A stretch of 58,656 nt of DNA from Circinella umbellata (lineage: Eukaryota > Mucoromycota > Mucoromycetes > Mucorales > Lichtheimiaceae): contig JAIWNF010000114.1 in the NCBI GenBank assembly GCA_025093555.1, positions 1 through 58,656 of the forward strand. Reading direction: 5' to 3'. A program made the position numbers and the translations under genes. The notes under the pieces were generated by a model. That model was not told the origin of the DNA and ran no database searches. It saw only the letters and a program-made list of their open reading frames with translations. This document shows, piece by piece, positions 32,281 through 44,948 of the stretch (the stretch's first letter is position 1; each line of letters begins with the position of its first letter).

Positions 32281-32492
32281 TTTTAACAATACCACATGAG
32301 GTAGTTTTTATAATTTTGATACAGATACTTGTTCATAACGTCTGTGTATTTAGATTATTAATAAAATATAGATATCTTTTTGAAACTTTTATTAATTTAT
32401 AATTGTTTAATAACCCATATTATGATGTATTTATATTATGAAAAATATAATTTAATTGGAATGTAAATAAATGTAATAGAAAAAAAATACTC

Positions 32493-32526
<34 letters not shown>

Positions 32527-33015
32527 CCCTATAGGTATATTAATAATAAACATTATCAAAGGGGGTATGAGTTGATGTCTGATGTCAAGCTTATTATGTG
32601 TAATATATTAATTGATACGTACAAATCTCTAGTTTAACTCCACATGAAGTGATGTAATTTAACAAATATGTAATTTTTTATATGTATATTATTTATATAA
32701 AGAAAATTTGTATACCTATAAAGAATATAGTTTTTTTTCACCAAATAAGTATCTTTATTTGTATACGTAATATTTTGACATACATTTTATTATTCTATTG
32801 TATAGAACATATACCCAATTATTAATTCAGTGACAGCTAGTGTTAATCAAATTCTGTAGCTTTAAATAATTATTTATGTATACGTTTATTAAAGGTATAG
32901 ACGCAAAGAAGAAAATAATATTTCAATAGTAAATATTGAAAGAAAAAGAAAACAAAAAGAAAATTATAGATGAGAAGTAAATGTTAAAGACATGTAAAAG
33001 AAGAACAAAGAAAAG
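32281..33015. other. AT-rich spacer
   Basis: No gene seen. Contains a (TA)n run at 32503-32526. It is the 3' flank of the Mutator-OTU gene. Confidence 0.4.
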
Positions 33016-36000
33016 TTAATAAGGTAATAGGGTGATAGAATCATTGTAAAGTTCAAGCCAGCCTGTCTTGACATGTAGATCATTAATTTTGTCAATATAA
33101 TTGGGGTCAAGAGGGGGCCATGTAAATGGTTTAGAGTGAACCTTCCAATTATTGTTATAAATAAATTGAACATTAAGAATGTGGTTCCCTTTCAGATATA
33201 ATATGCAAGGATCAGAAAGATTATCTGATTCATTGAATCCTCTAGGGTCAGATAGAAATGGTAAGTAGGTACAATCTTGAAAACCTGTGTCAGAATATAC
33301 AATGACTGGTATATTGCAAACTTCAGCAAGAAGTTGACTGCATGAATCAAGTCGAAAATAGTTGTCAAAACTAATACTTGATTCGCCACATAGCTTTAAA
33401 ATTTCCATGAGTTCATAAACTTCTTGAGAGCCAAAAATAGTCTTGAAATAATCTATTTCTTGAAGAAGTTTTATCTCCATTCCTTCTTTGATCTTTTTCC
33501 AAGCTGATTCATCACCATAAAGATTATATGCTGTCACCCGCCAACCACAATTACCATCACTTGCAGGACTGTACAGACCAGATATTACACCTACTTCTGA
33601 ATGGAAGTTTAGTCGACTTGTAAGTTCATCTGGGCATCTTGGTAACAAACTTATTTCATGAAATAACTTTTCTGTTTCAGAATCTTGAACGACTTGACCA
33701 TCGATATTGGATGATAGACTAAAAAAAAGTGAAGTTAATTTACTGATCAGTCTATATATATATAAATATAGCTCCCTGATAGCAATCAAAATATACCTAA
33801 AACTATTTTTTTGGTGTTTTCTTTTCTCAAGACGAGCACGACTTTCGGCTTTTACGGCTTCCTTTACTTTGTTTCTCGCGATTTCACGTTTTTTAGCAAG
33901 GGTGTTTCGTCTATTTCTTGCCTCTTCTCGCTTTTTTTCTATCGTAACGTCTTCATTTGGTACTTCTTTTGTTCTTTTTTTGATTTGTTTCCTTTCTTTT
34001 ATCATACTATCTTTTTGATCATCATCTGAACCTTGATTTTGATTTTCATCTTGTATTTTTTTGTTTTTATTTTGGACCACTTCTTTTATTAACTGTTCAT
34101 CATCCATGTCACTATCTCGATCAGTTTCCATTCTACTTCTGTTGTTGTCCTCATGACTAATAGTAGCAGTATTATCCATAATGTTAACGTTATTATCACT
34201 TTTGCTGCTATTATTATTGTTATTGTTGTTGTCATGATCACTATTATTGTCATTGCTGTTGTTATTATTGTTCTTGCTATTGTTCTTGCTATTTGTACCT
34301 ATAAACAAGCAGTACAATAATTATCAGTGGTTAGTATATTCTTGACATACATGTTCACTTTATGATATTCTAATTTATGTTGATAAAATAATTTTAGATG
34401 ACTTACTGCGAAATTGTTTTACTATTTTTCTTTTTTGCCAAGTAGCTTCGAGGTTACATCAGGTGCACGACCATCATTGACTGTCTTTCTTTTTCTTCTA
34501 CTTGTTTTTCTACAGATAATATTTAATATAAATAACATTTTAGTATCTTGCATTTTCGATATTACATAAAATCATAACAATAATAAAATGATTACCTTGG
34601 AGTTGTGTTATAGTTAATTTGAAAACCTTTGTCTATGCGCTCGAAATTAGCAGCATCATTTTTGAAGTAAGAAAAAATATGAGGCAAAGTATCTAATATT
34701 GATTGCTTTTTTTGAACGATTCTGTAGAGATCTCGGCGAAAACTTTCTGTTCCATTGAAAGTCCTAATACGATGATCTTGTAGCTCTGGTTGTAAAACTT
34801 CGTGTGATCTAAAAATCATTGCTGCATTCATTGGCTGCGTCCACCAATTGATCTAGTTCTTCACTCCAGGAAATTCTTTCAAAATCATATTTGCAGTGTT
34901 CTGAAATACGGTTATTGTAGTTGCAGTATATAAGAGATCGGTATCGTCAATGAATTCCTCGCGCCGTTCATGGTTAACTACAGCTCCATTTTTGGACACT
35001 CGTTCAACGCTTTGTTGATAATGAAAGTAGCATCCCTTCAAAAGACTTCTTGCTGGAACTTGTGCGGAGGGAAAACTCTCTTCAAAAGCAGCAATAAATC
35101 CAGCTCTTTGTGCTGCTGAAAAGTCAACAACCATCCCAGAAAAGTTTGATGCGTCGTTTGAATTAATAAGATGATATATTCCGAAGGTTCGAAAAAGGGC
35201 CATAAAGTATGTCTGGAAATGCGTAGAAGATTGACCATCAAGTACTACTTGGTATATAACCGAGTACTTTCCTGACTCCTGAAAGAACATTGTGGTTGTG
35301 CATAAGTAAAAACCATCTTGAAAACAACTAAACGTAACATCTGTAACCATTGGATTTGCCGAAAAGTCTACACGCGATGAAATATCCGGGCAGCAGAATG
35401 GTATACATGTCATACCTAGTAATATTTCCATTCCTGCTGAAAATATCCTGGGTAGGATTCTTCTAGAGCTCCCAAATGCTCCAAAAGACCTTTGACACTG
35501 GCACCAGTCTTTTTGCTTCTTCGGATACCATGATCTTTAAAGATCACGCACCTTGTATACCCTACCTTACCAAGATGCTGAAAGTCTTGGTCCAATTCAC
35601 GTACTGGTCTTGGTGGGTGCTGTGGTCTAACAGCACTGGTGCCGACTTGTAATCCTTTTGGAGTTTCACCTATAAACTCCTGGACATAGGGAACAAGAGC
35701 TCGAAGACCCTTTATGGTACAGTGGAGCGGTTCAAATTGGTCATGTATATGTGCTCCAATGTGCTTTAAGAAGCCCTTCCCTTGTAATAGTTTAATATTC
35801 ACCGTAACTGAACATTTAATAATAGTTAAAGTATTGGGGGACCCACATTTCTTGGTTTTACACCCACTAATAGCCTTGGACTCCATAGCGCCTTCACTGC
35901 TTACAGGTCTAAATATGGTATTACACTCTTCACATCTTAATGCGCCTAAACAGTGCTTGTTTATGCTCAAACTGTGACCATTGTCAATCTTATATTCGTT

Positions 36001-36111
36001 ATCACGGAAAAGTTGCCATCTAATATCCATATCACATACAAGATGTTTACCTTCTTGTAAAAATGTAGTTTCTTAGTGATAATCGCCATTTGGAAATTTG
36101 GTAAAAGACAT
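33016..36111 (-). pseudogene. Mutator-like transposase with C-terminal OTU cysteine protease domain
   Basis: Starts at ATG 36111 (MSFTKFPNG). The N-terminal zinc region has LRCEECNTIF…GCKTKKCGS. The MULE DDE core has VTDVTFSCF (Asp), GMVVDFSAAQRAGF (Asp), GCYFHYQQSV (C/H motif) and FNGTESFRRDLYRIV (Glu). A basic exon (KTSRRKRKT) and a long N/D/K-rich coiled linker follow. The OTU domain then has SPASDGNCGWRVTAYNLYGD (catalytic Asp and Cys) and ends TLLPY. Where the OTU His is expected, the sequence is NNNWKVH rather than NDNHW, so the His seems lost. Lesions: TAA 36073, a 1-bp frameshift near 35425 and TAG 34853. MULE-protease fusions are known from other lineages. Homologous to the decayed copy at 47.3-49.3 kb. 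Confidence 0.8.
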
Positions 36112-36185
36112 GGTAAAAATACTATATAAAATATCAATGAAGTATTAGAAAATTGTAGGAAATAAAATAAAAAGGAATGAAGCAT

Positions 36186-37108
36186 TTGATATAGTAAAAA
36201 TTATACCTTTAATAATATTATTGATAAAAGTTATACGTGAGATAAATACGCGTAGTAAAAAATAGTAAGATGGGACTAAGTAAAATATAGTTGAGAATCT
36301 GTTTATTCCTGAAATAAAATAACTACTCTTTTATTTCTTTTCTAAATTATGTAACTATCTTATTTTATCCGATCATGGCTAAACTATGTTTTATACGAAT
36401 GGATGAGAGGACCTATTATGTTTCTTCTATTATAAATATTAATTCTAGATCATTTTCTGAAACCGTTTGTATCCAGATTAATAATAAGAACGAATCAAAG
36501 TAAATAATAGTGTATAATTGGTTATATCTTTTATCCTTGATGGAATGATGTTTGACCGATTATTCATGAATGGATGGAATATATGTATTATTATGGTGGT
36601 TCACCACAATATGTATTGCGTAAATAAAACATATCAAAATATTAGCTTTTTATAGTTTTACATGAATCTGTGTTACTAATCGCTAATACTGTACATTGTT
36701 TTAATCAGAGTATTTGTCATGATCGTTAAAATCAACCAATATCAGCTTTTCATTTTACTAACTTTTTTAGATTATTTTTATTTAAAGCAGTGTTAGTCAT
36801 GATTTCTGTAATAGCACATGACTGATTATTGTATACTTACAATCGGGTTCTATCAGCCAGTTTACGAGGAAGCGTAATAGTTAAGATATTGGTAGGAAGA
36901 AAAGGGGCTCGAGAATATATATGATAAAAACGAATTACTGTTTCCTGGTTGTCAGGAAACCCTTTATTTATATACGTCGAAATATCAGGGGCTAATTTAC
37001 ATCTAACTAATATATATCTAATATCAATGATCAACATTTCTATATAGAATAACTATCCTAATATTTCTATATCCAACCATGTGCTCAACCATGCTATCGT
37101 CTATCCTT
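36186..37108. other. Spacer with one exon-like fragment
   Basis: Mostly AT-rich. At 36837-37037 (minus strand) a 66-codon open frame with non-repetitive composition (FPDNQETVIRFYHIYSRAPF) ends directly at a GTAAGT donor, so it looks like a real exon of an unrecognised gene. Nothing else was seen. The upstream end of the Mutator element should lie here, but I could not define a TIR. Confidence 0.35.
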
Positions 37109-37460
37109 CACCATAAAAAAAATCCTGTGAAATCCTGTAAAAATCCTGTGCGCTATTCTTAATTTGGAAGTGGAGCAAAAAAATCTTGTAAAATCCTGTG
37201 AAATCATGTAAAAATCCTGTGGACCAAAAATAAAACGATATCGGTGTTATAAACATTGTAATATCTTGTAAAATCCTGTGAAATCCTGTAAAAATCCTGT
37301 GCGCTATTCTTAATTTGGAAGTGGAGCAAAAAAATCTTGTAAAATCCCGTGAAATCATGTAAAAATTCTGTGGACTGTACCTATTTGAGAATCAGGTAAA
37401 ATATGAGCAAAAAAATATAAATACTGTAATATTCTGTAAAGTCATGTAAAATCATGGTTT
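37109..37460. repeat. T3 left subterminal AAATCCTGTG array with a 151-bp tandem duplication
   Basis: Many AAATCCTGTG/AAATC[TA]TGTA units. A block containing GCGCTATTCTTAATTTGGAA is present twice, 151 bp apart (37150 and 37301). The unit recurs inverted at the right end. Read as transposase or accessory-protein binding sites (inference). The rest of the arm, 37461-37909, holds no gene. Confidence 0.75.
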
Positions 37461-38953
37461 ACTTGTAACATATTTATTTAAAAATAATGGTTCAATTGAC
37501 ATTTGTATCGAGAAAATTGTTATAGTATGTAAGTGTAAAAGGATATACCAACCAAAAGTAATTATGGCGAATGTAGAAGGATAAATTGTTATAAAAATAA
37601 ATTGAGCTCTAAAAAAAATATAGAAAACACTGTTTGAAACTATAATGTTAATTAAGTTATTGAACGTGCGTTTAAACTTATGAAAGATGTATGATAAAAT
37701 AGCTATTGTTGAATTTATGCTTTAAGCGTTGAATGAAGTGAAAAATATAAAAACGTGGAAGAAAAAGAGAAACATATTTGGAGAAACATATAGATGTAAA
37801 AAGAAGAGATATGAAAATGATAATAAAAAAAACTGTATGGATCAATAAAATGAATATTAGTAAAATAATATTTGATAGGTCTTCAGTGGTTTTGTCTTCT
37901 TTGTTTTCTTTACAGTAAACTAACGTCCCCGACTATAGTAGTTCTAGGTAGCATTTTGGGGTAGATGTAATAATTACGATGAGTTGCATTGTCAGTTATC
38001 GATGCAGTGGTCAACGGCATGCTTAAAATACCAGCATGGCTTCTGATTGCCTCCACTTCAACAACATAACGTTTACCACCAGTATGACCTATCGTGTATG
38101 GGCCACACGGACAACCAGCACTATTGAGATCCACGCCATTAAGAATGTCTACAAAACACAATATTTGTTTTTTGCCTACCAATGAAAATAAATGGTTAAA
38201 TCTATTATCTACTCTTTTAGCCAACATGTTCTACTTTACCGTTATATTCATGCACAAAGTACATAATAACTTCCCCAAAAAATGTCTGGACTTGCAAATC
38301 CACTGGAGTATTGCGCCTGGATTTTTTCGTATCTACTTCTATATCCATTTTAACAAAATGACATAGTTTTTCTGTCTTTCGCTTCGTCTTGATTGCATCA
38401 TATACTGTTTCATTCATATAGAGTCTTCGTCCTACTATAATATGGTGAGTAATGTCGTCATAATCAATTCTATGGTGAGGGAACTTTCGTCTCCAAAATT
38501 TCATCAGATAATGTCGTAAGTTGACATCGGTGTAATCATCAATACTACTTTCAAAATGATCCCACAGCTGTGTATCATCAAAAAGCATATCATCAGTACA
38601 ATTGATTGAGTATGCTGTTACCGGTTGATCATCATCCAAATCTTCTTCTAGTTCTTTTTTGTCTTCTAATAGCGAATTGTAATATCTGCACGCCTGCTGA
38701 CGTCGAAGTATGTTGCCAGCATTGACTCCTGGGTTTTTTTGTGATTTAATACGTTTTTTAAAGAATCCTACATATATTATATTAATATTTATTATACTTT
38801 TGTATATATACACTTAAAATTCTAGAATGTTGGTTTACCTATGGCTCGCTCCATTGATCGTGCACTGATGCAACGAAGTGGTCCAAGCAACTTCACAATT
38901 TCTGGTATATGTCGGAGGTAATGCATATTCGAGGAATACATGTTCACTGGAAC

Positions 38954-40891
38954 TAGCGTTCTTCATCTCATCCGACATCCGCTCATCCGATCCGCATCCG
39001 CATCCGAACTTGCGGATGCGGATGGGTCTTTACGGATGTGGATGCGGATGCGGATGGGTGTATCATCCGATCTGATGATGCAGTCATCCGAAAGATTGAA
39101 AGTGGTAATGGGTTTTTTTATAGGTGTTTATAAAAAAAACATAAAAATATTAGATTGAAAAAGTGTGCCGCATTTTTAATGTAAGTGTAGCAAGTCAATA
39201 AATGTGACAAATATTATTTTATCAACTCGAAGATTCATCAAACTTTTTAGATCTAAACTTTTGGAAATGATCTAATCCCAAAGATGTTGAAATGTTATTA
39301 CTTGATCCCTATTCATTATATTTCTTATAACATTTTATTCCTCAAATTATTTATGTCACAACATTTCCTATATTATTTCATAATAATACTAATATTTGTC
39401 TCTTTCCAAAACGAAGAATAGCAAATAAAAAAATTAACCATTGTTGAAGAAGACATCTAGAATAGTTTATTTGATATTTGTATTACCATAGTGATATATA
39501 TAATATAATTATAAACTCCAATACTCTCTCTATTTTGTACAGTCCAAATATTCATCATCCAAATATTCATCATCCAAATCCAAGTATATAAACCGTAATA
39601 TCAACCCATATCCGCAGCACTTTTTTTTCAATGATTATTTGCATAAGTTATAAAATCTACTCAAACAAAAATAAAATAAAATACTACCACCATTAGTAAA
39701 CAAATACATTATAGTAATATAATTCGGAGAAAGAGTATGTGTGTAAAAGAAAGAGTAGTACCACTTACCAATCGTCAAGCACAATGTCCAGTTATATAAA
39801 AGCAATTATGTCAAAGATAGGGATATATAAAAAAGAAGGAGCTTTGATAATAAAATTGAGTAATGCTAGTTGTTTTGTAGGGTTATCAATGTGTATATTA
39901 GATAGTTTTATTGACCAAGATTAAATAAAATATTTGTTAAAATCCATTGGTAAATAAGTAGATTGTTGTAAAGAATATATTTGTCTATAAACTCAATCCA
40001 CAATAGTTAGTGGAGCAAAGATGTAATATTGTAATCGTTAAGCTAATAGATGCTTATTGGCGTTATTGAACATGTCCGTTCGCGTGTAAAATAGATACGA
40101 TGATGAGTGATTAAAATAATATAATAAAAAAAAAGACTACCACACTTAGTTGTTTCATTTGGGATCATTATTTTCCATTATTAAAAAAGATGACTATGTT
40201 AAATGGAGTAACGAAGATTTGATTGAAGAAGCTTGGTTTTCTTTTTTTTTTTTTTGCTGTCACACATAATTTTTTTTCAACACACAGCCATACTATATAC
40301 TCACGCGCACGCGCACTTTATATTTAAAATTTCAGCTTTCTTTAACAAAAAGTATTCTTTTCCCTATTTTTTATATTTCTCTTCATAAAAAGCTTTCATC
40401 TACTATATTATCTTTTACATTACAGATTTATTTATTTTATTTTTATATTTATAATAAAAATTACCATGTACTTTTCTACAATTGCCATCGTTTATTAAAA
40501 TATGCTTCTATTGTGTTTCTTTGAACCAGTTTGAAGTACATTATTTATTCTGAACCAATCTAAACCAATCGCGCTATATTATACTTATATACGAAAAGAC
40601 AAATCAATCACGATAACAATTTTTACAATATCCAATACCTTTTTTTACATTCCAAATCAAAACTTATTATAGATTATTTCACTCTTTTCTTTGATTCACT
40701 ACAATACGACGGTTCTTCCTACTTCGATTGTATTTCTGCCAAAAAAAAATATACATACACACTTCATCTACCCATCCGATCCGCATCCGCATCCGCATCC
40801 GACCATCCGTATCCGCATCCGCATCCGTATTTGCGGATGCGGATGCGGATAGCCCTATCATCCGATCCGATCCGATCCGTGAAGAACGCTA
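38954..40891. mobile_element. hAT-type non-autonomous element, TSD ACTGGAAC
   Basis: The tips are inverted TAGCGTTCTTCA, and both flanks read ACTGGAAC (38946-38953, 40892-40899), the 8-bp duplication of hAT elements. Both subterminal regions are arrays of CATCCGCATCCG and its complement GCGGATGCGGATG (about 38970-39070 and 40770-40880), strikingly GC-rich against an AT-rich interior. No hAT transposase is recognisable in the 1.9 kb. Small open frames inside, such as 39739-39924, are not convincing. Confidence 0.9.
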
Positions 40892-41711
40892 ACTGGAACA
40901 GCATCATGCATATAATGGTGCCATTGAACAAAAGAGCTACAGTCACTCATTAGTTAATATAATAATAAACATTTATATAATTAAATTGCACTGTAACTAA
41001 ATATCATACCTTTCCATCTTCACAAGATCGTCTTCGGATATTTTCCAAGATAATGCGATGGCGCATCCTGTTACCAAGGAAACCAGTGCATCTACAACAG
41101 CTTTTGCTTGCTCAACGTCTTCAAGTTGTAATTCAAGCATGTCGCAAACCATCGTCAGGACAACAAACAACAAGAAGCAAACCCAATCTACCGATCTCAT
41201 ATTACCAGGTTTTGTATAATAATCTATAGATCCAGTAAGTCATAGTCATGTGTATAGCAAATAATTTATCTAACTTACTTCTAAAATCGCCCTCGAAGAT
41301 GGATGATGGGATCGTATTGGCAGAGCTTTCAACAGAGCTTCCGATAATTTGTCTCTTTGTTGTGCCTAGTTCAAATATTGTAGTAGAATTCTTAAAAGAG
41401 CCACTAACCATTTCCCATATACGTTTAGACACATTTGCGCCAATCAAATGCATTTCATCTAAACCAAAGAAGGATGCACCATGAAAGCTTTCCAATTCTG
41501 CAAATTTTGTTCGTTTCTTTATCGAAAAAGCCTATATTATAGATCAATACAATTGCTCTATTTCACAACAGTTATCAAACACTTACTGGAGCACCATCTA
41601 TAAATTGTCCAATATCTCGAAATTGCTGAAGAACGTTGCGCGAGCCTCGAAAGTAATTACCATTCCCAGCACCTTTAGGACTTACTGCATTTATGGTTCG
41701 GATAGGACATA

Positions 41712-43382
41712 CACTGGCTCACAAAAATGTTCATCACTTCTATAATTTTGACTTTTTACTCTTGTATCTCTACAACCAGATACAATAGAAAGATGTGGCT
41801 TATATTTATCAAAATGCTTATCTTTTGGCATTCTACAAATAAAAAAAAATCTGGGTTTTAATAATATTGTGACTTAGAAAATAAAGGTTAAAGTAAACAA
41901 TAGTGATGAACACTTTTGTAACCACCCTTAAAATTTAGCAAACTATTGTTTCTTATTATCTCAAAATGTAAGCTTTTACTTTTATACTCTATATATATGT
42001 TATGTAATATTATTAGTCTTCAAAAATATTATTTTTATTATGTTTATTCTGATTTTGACATTTGGCATTTGAATTAGAATTAGGAATTAGTTAATTCAAA
42101 TGGCATACTCTAATCCCATTAGCAATGATCAGCTGAATTCAGTAAAAGTGCTTCTAAAAGATGGCCACTCTGTTCGGTATATTAAAAAGCAAGTTGGTGT
42201 TAGTATTGGCAAGATTTCTGAAATAAGAAACTCCTTAGGATTATTACCTACAGTAGCTAAAAGAGGTAGACCAGCTATACTAAAGTCACGTGATATCAAC
42301 TCTCTTACACGTTTGGTGGGATCTGGTATTATTTCTAATGCTGTAGAGGCTACCAAAATGCTTCAAACAGACCTCAATATTAATGTTTGTGCTCAAACAA
42401 CAAGAAGAGCCCTTCAAAAGGCAGGTTTTCAAGCAAAAGTTAAGCCAAAGAAGCCAGCTCTTAGTAATGATAATATAAAAAAGAGACTTAATTGGGCATA
42501 TAAACATCGTCATTGGACAGTTAAGGACTGGGAGAAGGTTATATGGTCTGATGAGACTAGAATCAATCGTTTTGGGTCAGATGGCAAGCAATATACCTAT
42601 ATTAAAAAAGGAGCAAGGCTTCAGAAACATAATGTTAATGGGACTAGAAAGAACTGTGGAGGTCGCTTAATGGTCTGGAGCTGCTTTTCTGCTGGTGGTG
42701 TTGGCTATTTGGTTGATGTTGGAGATAAAAATATGTGTAAAGAAGACTATTTAAATATTTTGCAAGATGACTTGATGGCAAGTATTGAGTATTACAACTT
42801 AAACCCTAGTCAAGTAGAGTTTATGCAAGATAATGATCCTAAGCATACAGCTAAAATTGTACAAGAATGGTTACAAAAACAAGATTTTAAGGTCATGGAA
42901 TGGCCTCCCCAGTCACCTAATTTGAATCCAATTGAAAATATGTGGGCATTATTAAAAAGAAGACTTTATAATAACTATAATAAGCCAGCTGCAAATTTAG
43001 ATGAGTTATTTGAGCGTTCATCCAAAATTTGGTATGATATTACAGCTGAAGAGTGCCAAAAATACATATATACAATGCCACGACGAGTAGAACAAGTTAT
43101 TCAGCGAAAAGGATTATGGACAGACTACTAAATAAAAAATTATTTATCATTATTTCTAATATTTAAAAGGTGCTCACAAAAGTGTTCATCAGTATATTTA
43201 TCTTTGGTAGCTGTTTTTAAAAAATATTATTATTTAAGCTCCGATGCCAATCAACATGCAGATTCACATTTAATTTGTGATTCTTTTGATATATATTATA
43301 TCTCTTTGGTGTTAGTAGTTACTGAGATAGAGAAGTAAGAAGAGAAAAGTGATAGAGTGACGAACACTTTTGTGAGCCAGTG
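41712..43382 (+). mobile_element. Tc1-family transposon (1671 bp) with TA duplication
   Basis: The tips are inverted CACTGGCTCACAAAA[AG]TGTTC, flanked by TA (41710-41711, 43383-43384). Each end is about 211 bp and contains a second, oppositely oriented copy of the same motif (GTGATGAACACTTTTGTAAC at 41903, TGCTCACAAAAGTGTTCATC at 43171), so each end could fold on itself. Contains one intact transposase. Excision with one TA restores the T3 codons for CGRICPIRT-like SLYGCRICPIRT. Confidence 0.93.
42100..43131 (+). CDS. Tc1/IS630-family DD34E transposase, intact (343 aa)
   Basis: Length is typical for Tc1 (about 340). The N-terminus has two helix-turn-helix regions: GHSVRYIKKQVGVSIGKISE (about 20-40) and a GRP[AT]-type linker KRGRPAILKSRD (about 54-66), then DLNINVCAQTTRRALQKAGF. 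The catalytic triad: VIWSDETRINRFG (Asp, about 150), EFMQDNDPKHTAKIVQEW (second Asp, about 243) and PQSPNLNPIENMWALLKRR (Glu, about 278), spacing 34. There are no stops. Codon use is less biased to A/T than element A. It moves by cut-and-paste into TA. Inserted in the T3 transposase in the opposite orientation. Confidence 0.95.
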   Translation: MAYSNPISNDQLNSVKVLLKDGHSVRYIKKQVGVSIGKISEIRNSLGLLPTVAKRGRPAILKSRDINSLTRLVGSGIISNAVEATKMLQTDLNINVCAQTTRRALQKAGFQAKVKPKKPALSNDNIKKRLNWAYKHRHWTVKDWEKVIWSDETRINRFGSDGKQYTYIKKGARLQKHNVNGTRKNCGGRLMVWSCFSAGGVGYLVDVGDKNMCKEDYLNILQDDLMASIEYYNLNPSQVEFMQDNDPKHTAKIVQEWLQKQDFKVMEWPPQSPNLNPIENMWALLKRRLYNNYNKPAANLDELFERSSKIWYDITAEECQKYIYTMPRRVEQVIQRKGLWTDY

Positions 43383-44948
43383 TATCCGGCATCCATATAA
43401 AGATCTGTATGAATGATGGATAAGTTCTTGAACAGCTACTATGTCACCGCTTGTGAGCATTAAATGAACATTCAAGCGAAACACACTACTAGCACACTTG
43501 ACTTCTAGTCCAGCTTTTTCAAGTTTGCGCAGTTCTATGAACAATGGTTCAAGAAAATTGTCCATTGATTTCGGTTTGACTGGCAATATACAGACCTGGA
43601 TCATATTTTCATTTTTATATCTACAATCAACAATGTTAATACAGCAACTTTTTTGGATCAGCATATTACTCTTACCTTTCTTTTGGCGGTAGGTTCAAAA
43701 TGATGATGTTGAATATCGTCATACTAGTTTTACTCTTGTGAAAAGGCGTAAATCCATCAATGAACAATGATATGGCGATATCCAAATCTCCCTTGAATAA
43801 ACCTCTTCGGTTTTTATACACATCACCATCAAAAAAATCTTCCCGTACTCCTCGTTCTTCACTTTCACGATTTGACAACATCATCAAGTGTTCTCGCTTG
43901 GAATCGCTTGCAATTAATGCTGCTAATTGCTGAGCCAATGGCATGTATAGCATTGATGATACAGCCTGCAAGTTGGGCAAATTATTTGTTTTATACCGCT
44001 GTAAACCACATGAACATGTCACGGATATATAATCCGTGTATATGCGGCAACCTTTTGGACAATACTCATAGTAAACTGGCTTAACAGGGTACATTTCTGT
44101 GATTTTTGTTTCCGCCATATATTTTGACAGAATCGGTTTTCCAGCGATATAGCTCGGTCATGAGTAACAAATTAAACATAATAGCTATGATCCCACGTTA
44201 TATTCTTACCTAGTTTTTTGCTGGTTAGGCAATCGTTGACAAACTTCAAGATCTGCGCATATGCATCATCAGTGATGTTTTTTTCTTGTATAATCTGATA
44301 CAACTCAATGCTTCGCTTGAGCTGTTCATCAAATTCCCTGATTGGAGGGACACTGCATTTGACAGGCTCTCCATCATTATTCGTCATCGTAACTGAAGAT
44401 TGATTTTCGTAATGTGCTTCAAAAATTCCTTCTTCATTGTTGATATTAATGATGTTATCTTCCATTTCGTTATCATGGTCAATATCCATCACATCATTAG
44501 CCAGGGCAGAAAGACTTTCGTCATCATTATCACCTGTGGATACTTGTAACTGATCATTGCTTAACGATTCTGGAGATGAGACAGTCACACTAGCATTATC
44601 AACATCAAGAATAGTGTTGCTGTTGTTGTCCATATTATCCATATTATTATCATTCTCCCACAAAAAATCGTCATCATAGTAGTCTTCCATTCTGTCTGCA
44701 ACATTCGAAGTATTGCTGCTCATAATGGTCTCATTCATGTCGAGCGAAGTAGTCGAAAGGCTAGTACAGGCAGACGGTCCTGGCAAATTGACGTTTCGCG
44801 TACTTCTCCTTTGTCGTTTCTTTGGCGGAACTGGATTGTTGGGATCGGCGTAGGGATTCTTTTCACATTCATTATCTTCATGTTGTTTCAGATTCGCAGT
44901 AAAAATAGGCTCACCACACCAAAAACAATCTTTTGTCTTTACACGCAT

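Larger units (their letters stand above)
37910..44948 (-). pseudogene. T3 Tnp2-type transposase, split by two insertions
   Basis: Begins at ATG 44948 with a C2HC finger (CFWCGEPIFTANLKQHEDNE, C) and basic KKRQRRS, then a long acidic exon to about 44210. Next come YCPKGCRIYTDY…CSC, SLFIDGFTPFHKS (probable first Asp), HLMLTSGDIVAVQELIHHS, SLYGCRICPIRT (Tc1 inserted inside it at 43383/41711), GLDEMHLIGANV, MRSVDWVCFLLF, an exon cut by the hAT element at 40892/38953, SARSMERAIGFFK (probable Glu), a 38.2-38.8 kb exon, and the C-terminal NYYIYPKMLPRT ending at 37910. Apart from the two insertions I found no stop or frameshift, so the gene was intact when they landed. Confidence 0.8.

Noticed and set aside
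37101..37358. Minus-strand frame with repeated DFTGF
   Set aside because: Translation of the AAATCCTGTG subterminal repeats of T3.
38960..39075. CATCCG repeats as a CRISPR-like or telomeric array
   Set aside because: No spacers, both orientations present, and bounded by a hAT TIR and TSD.
39739..39924. Possible hAT transposase remnant inside the MITE
   Set aside because: No dimerisation or RNase-H motif of hAT transposases is visible.
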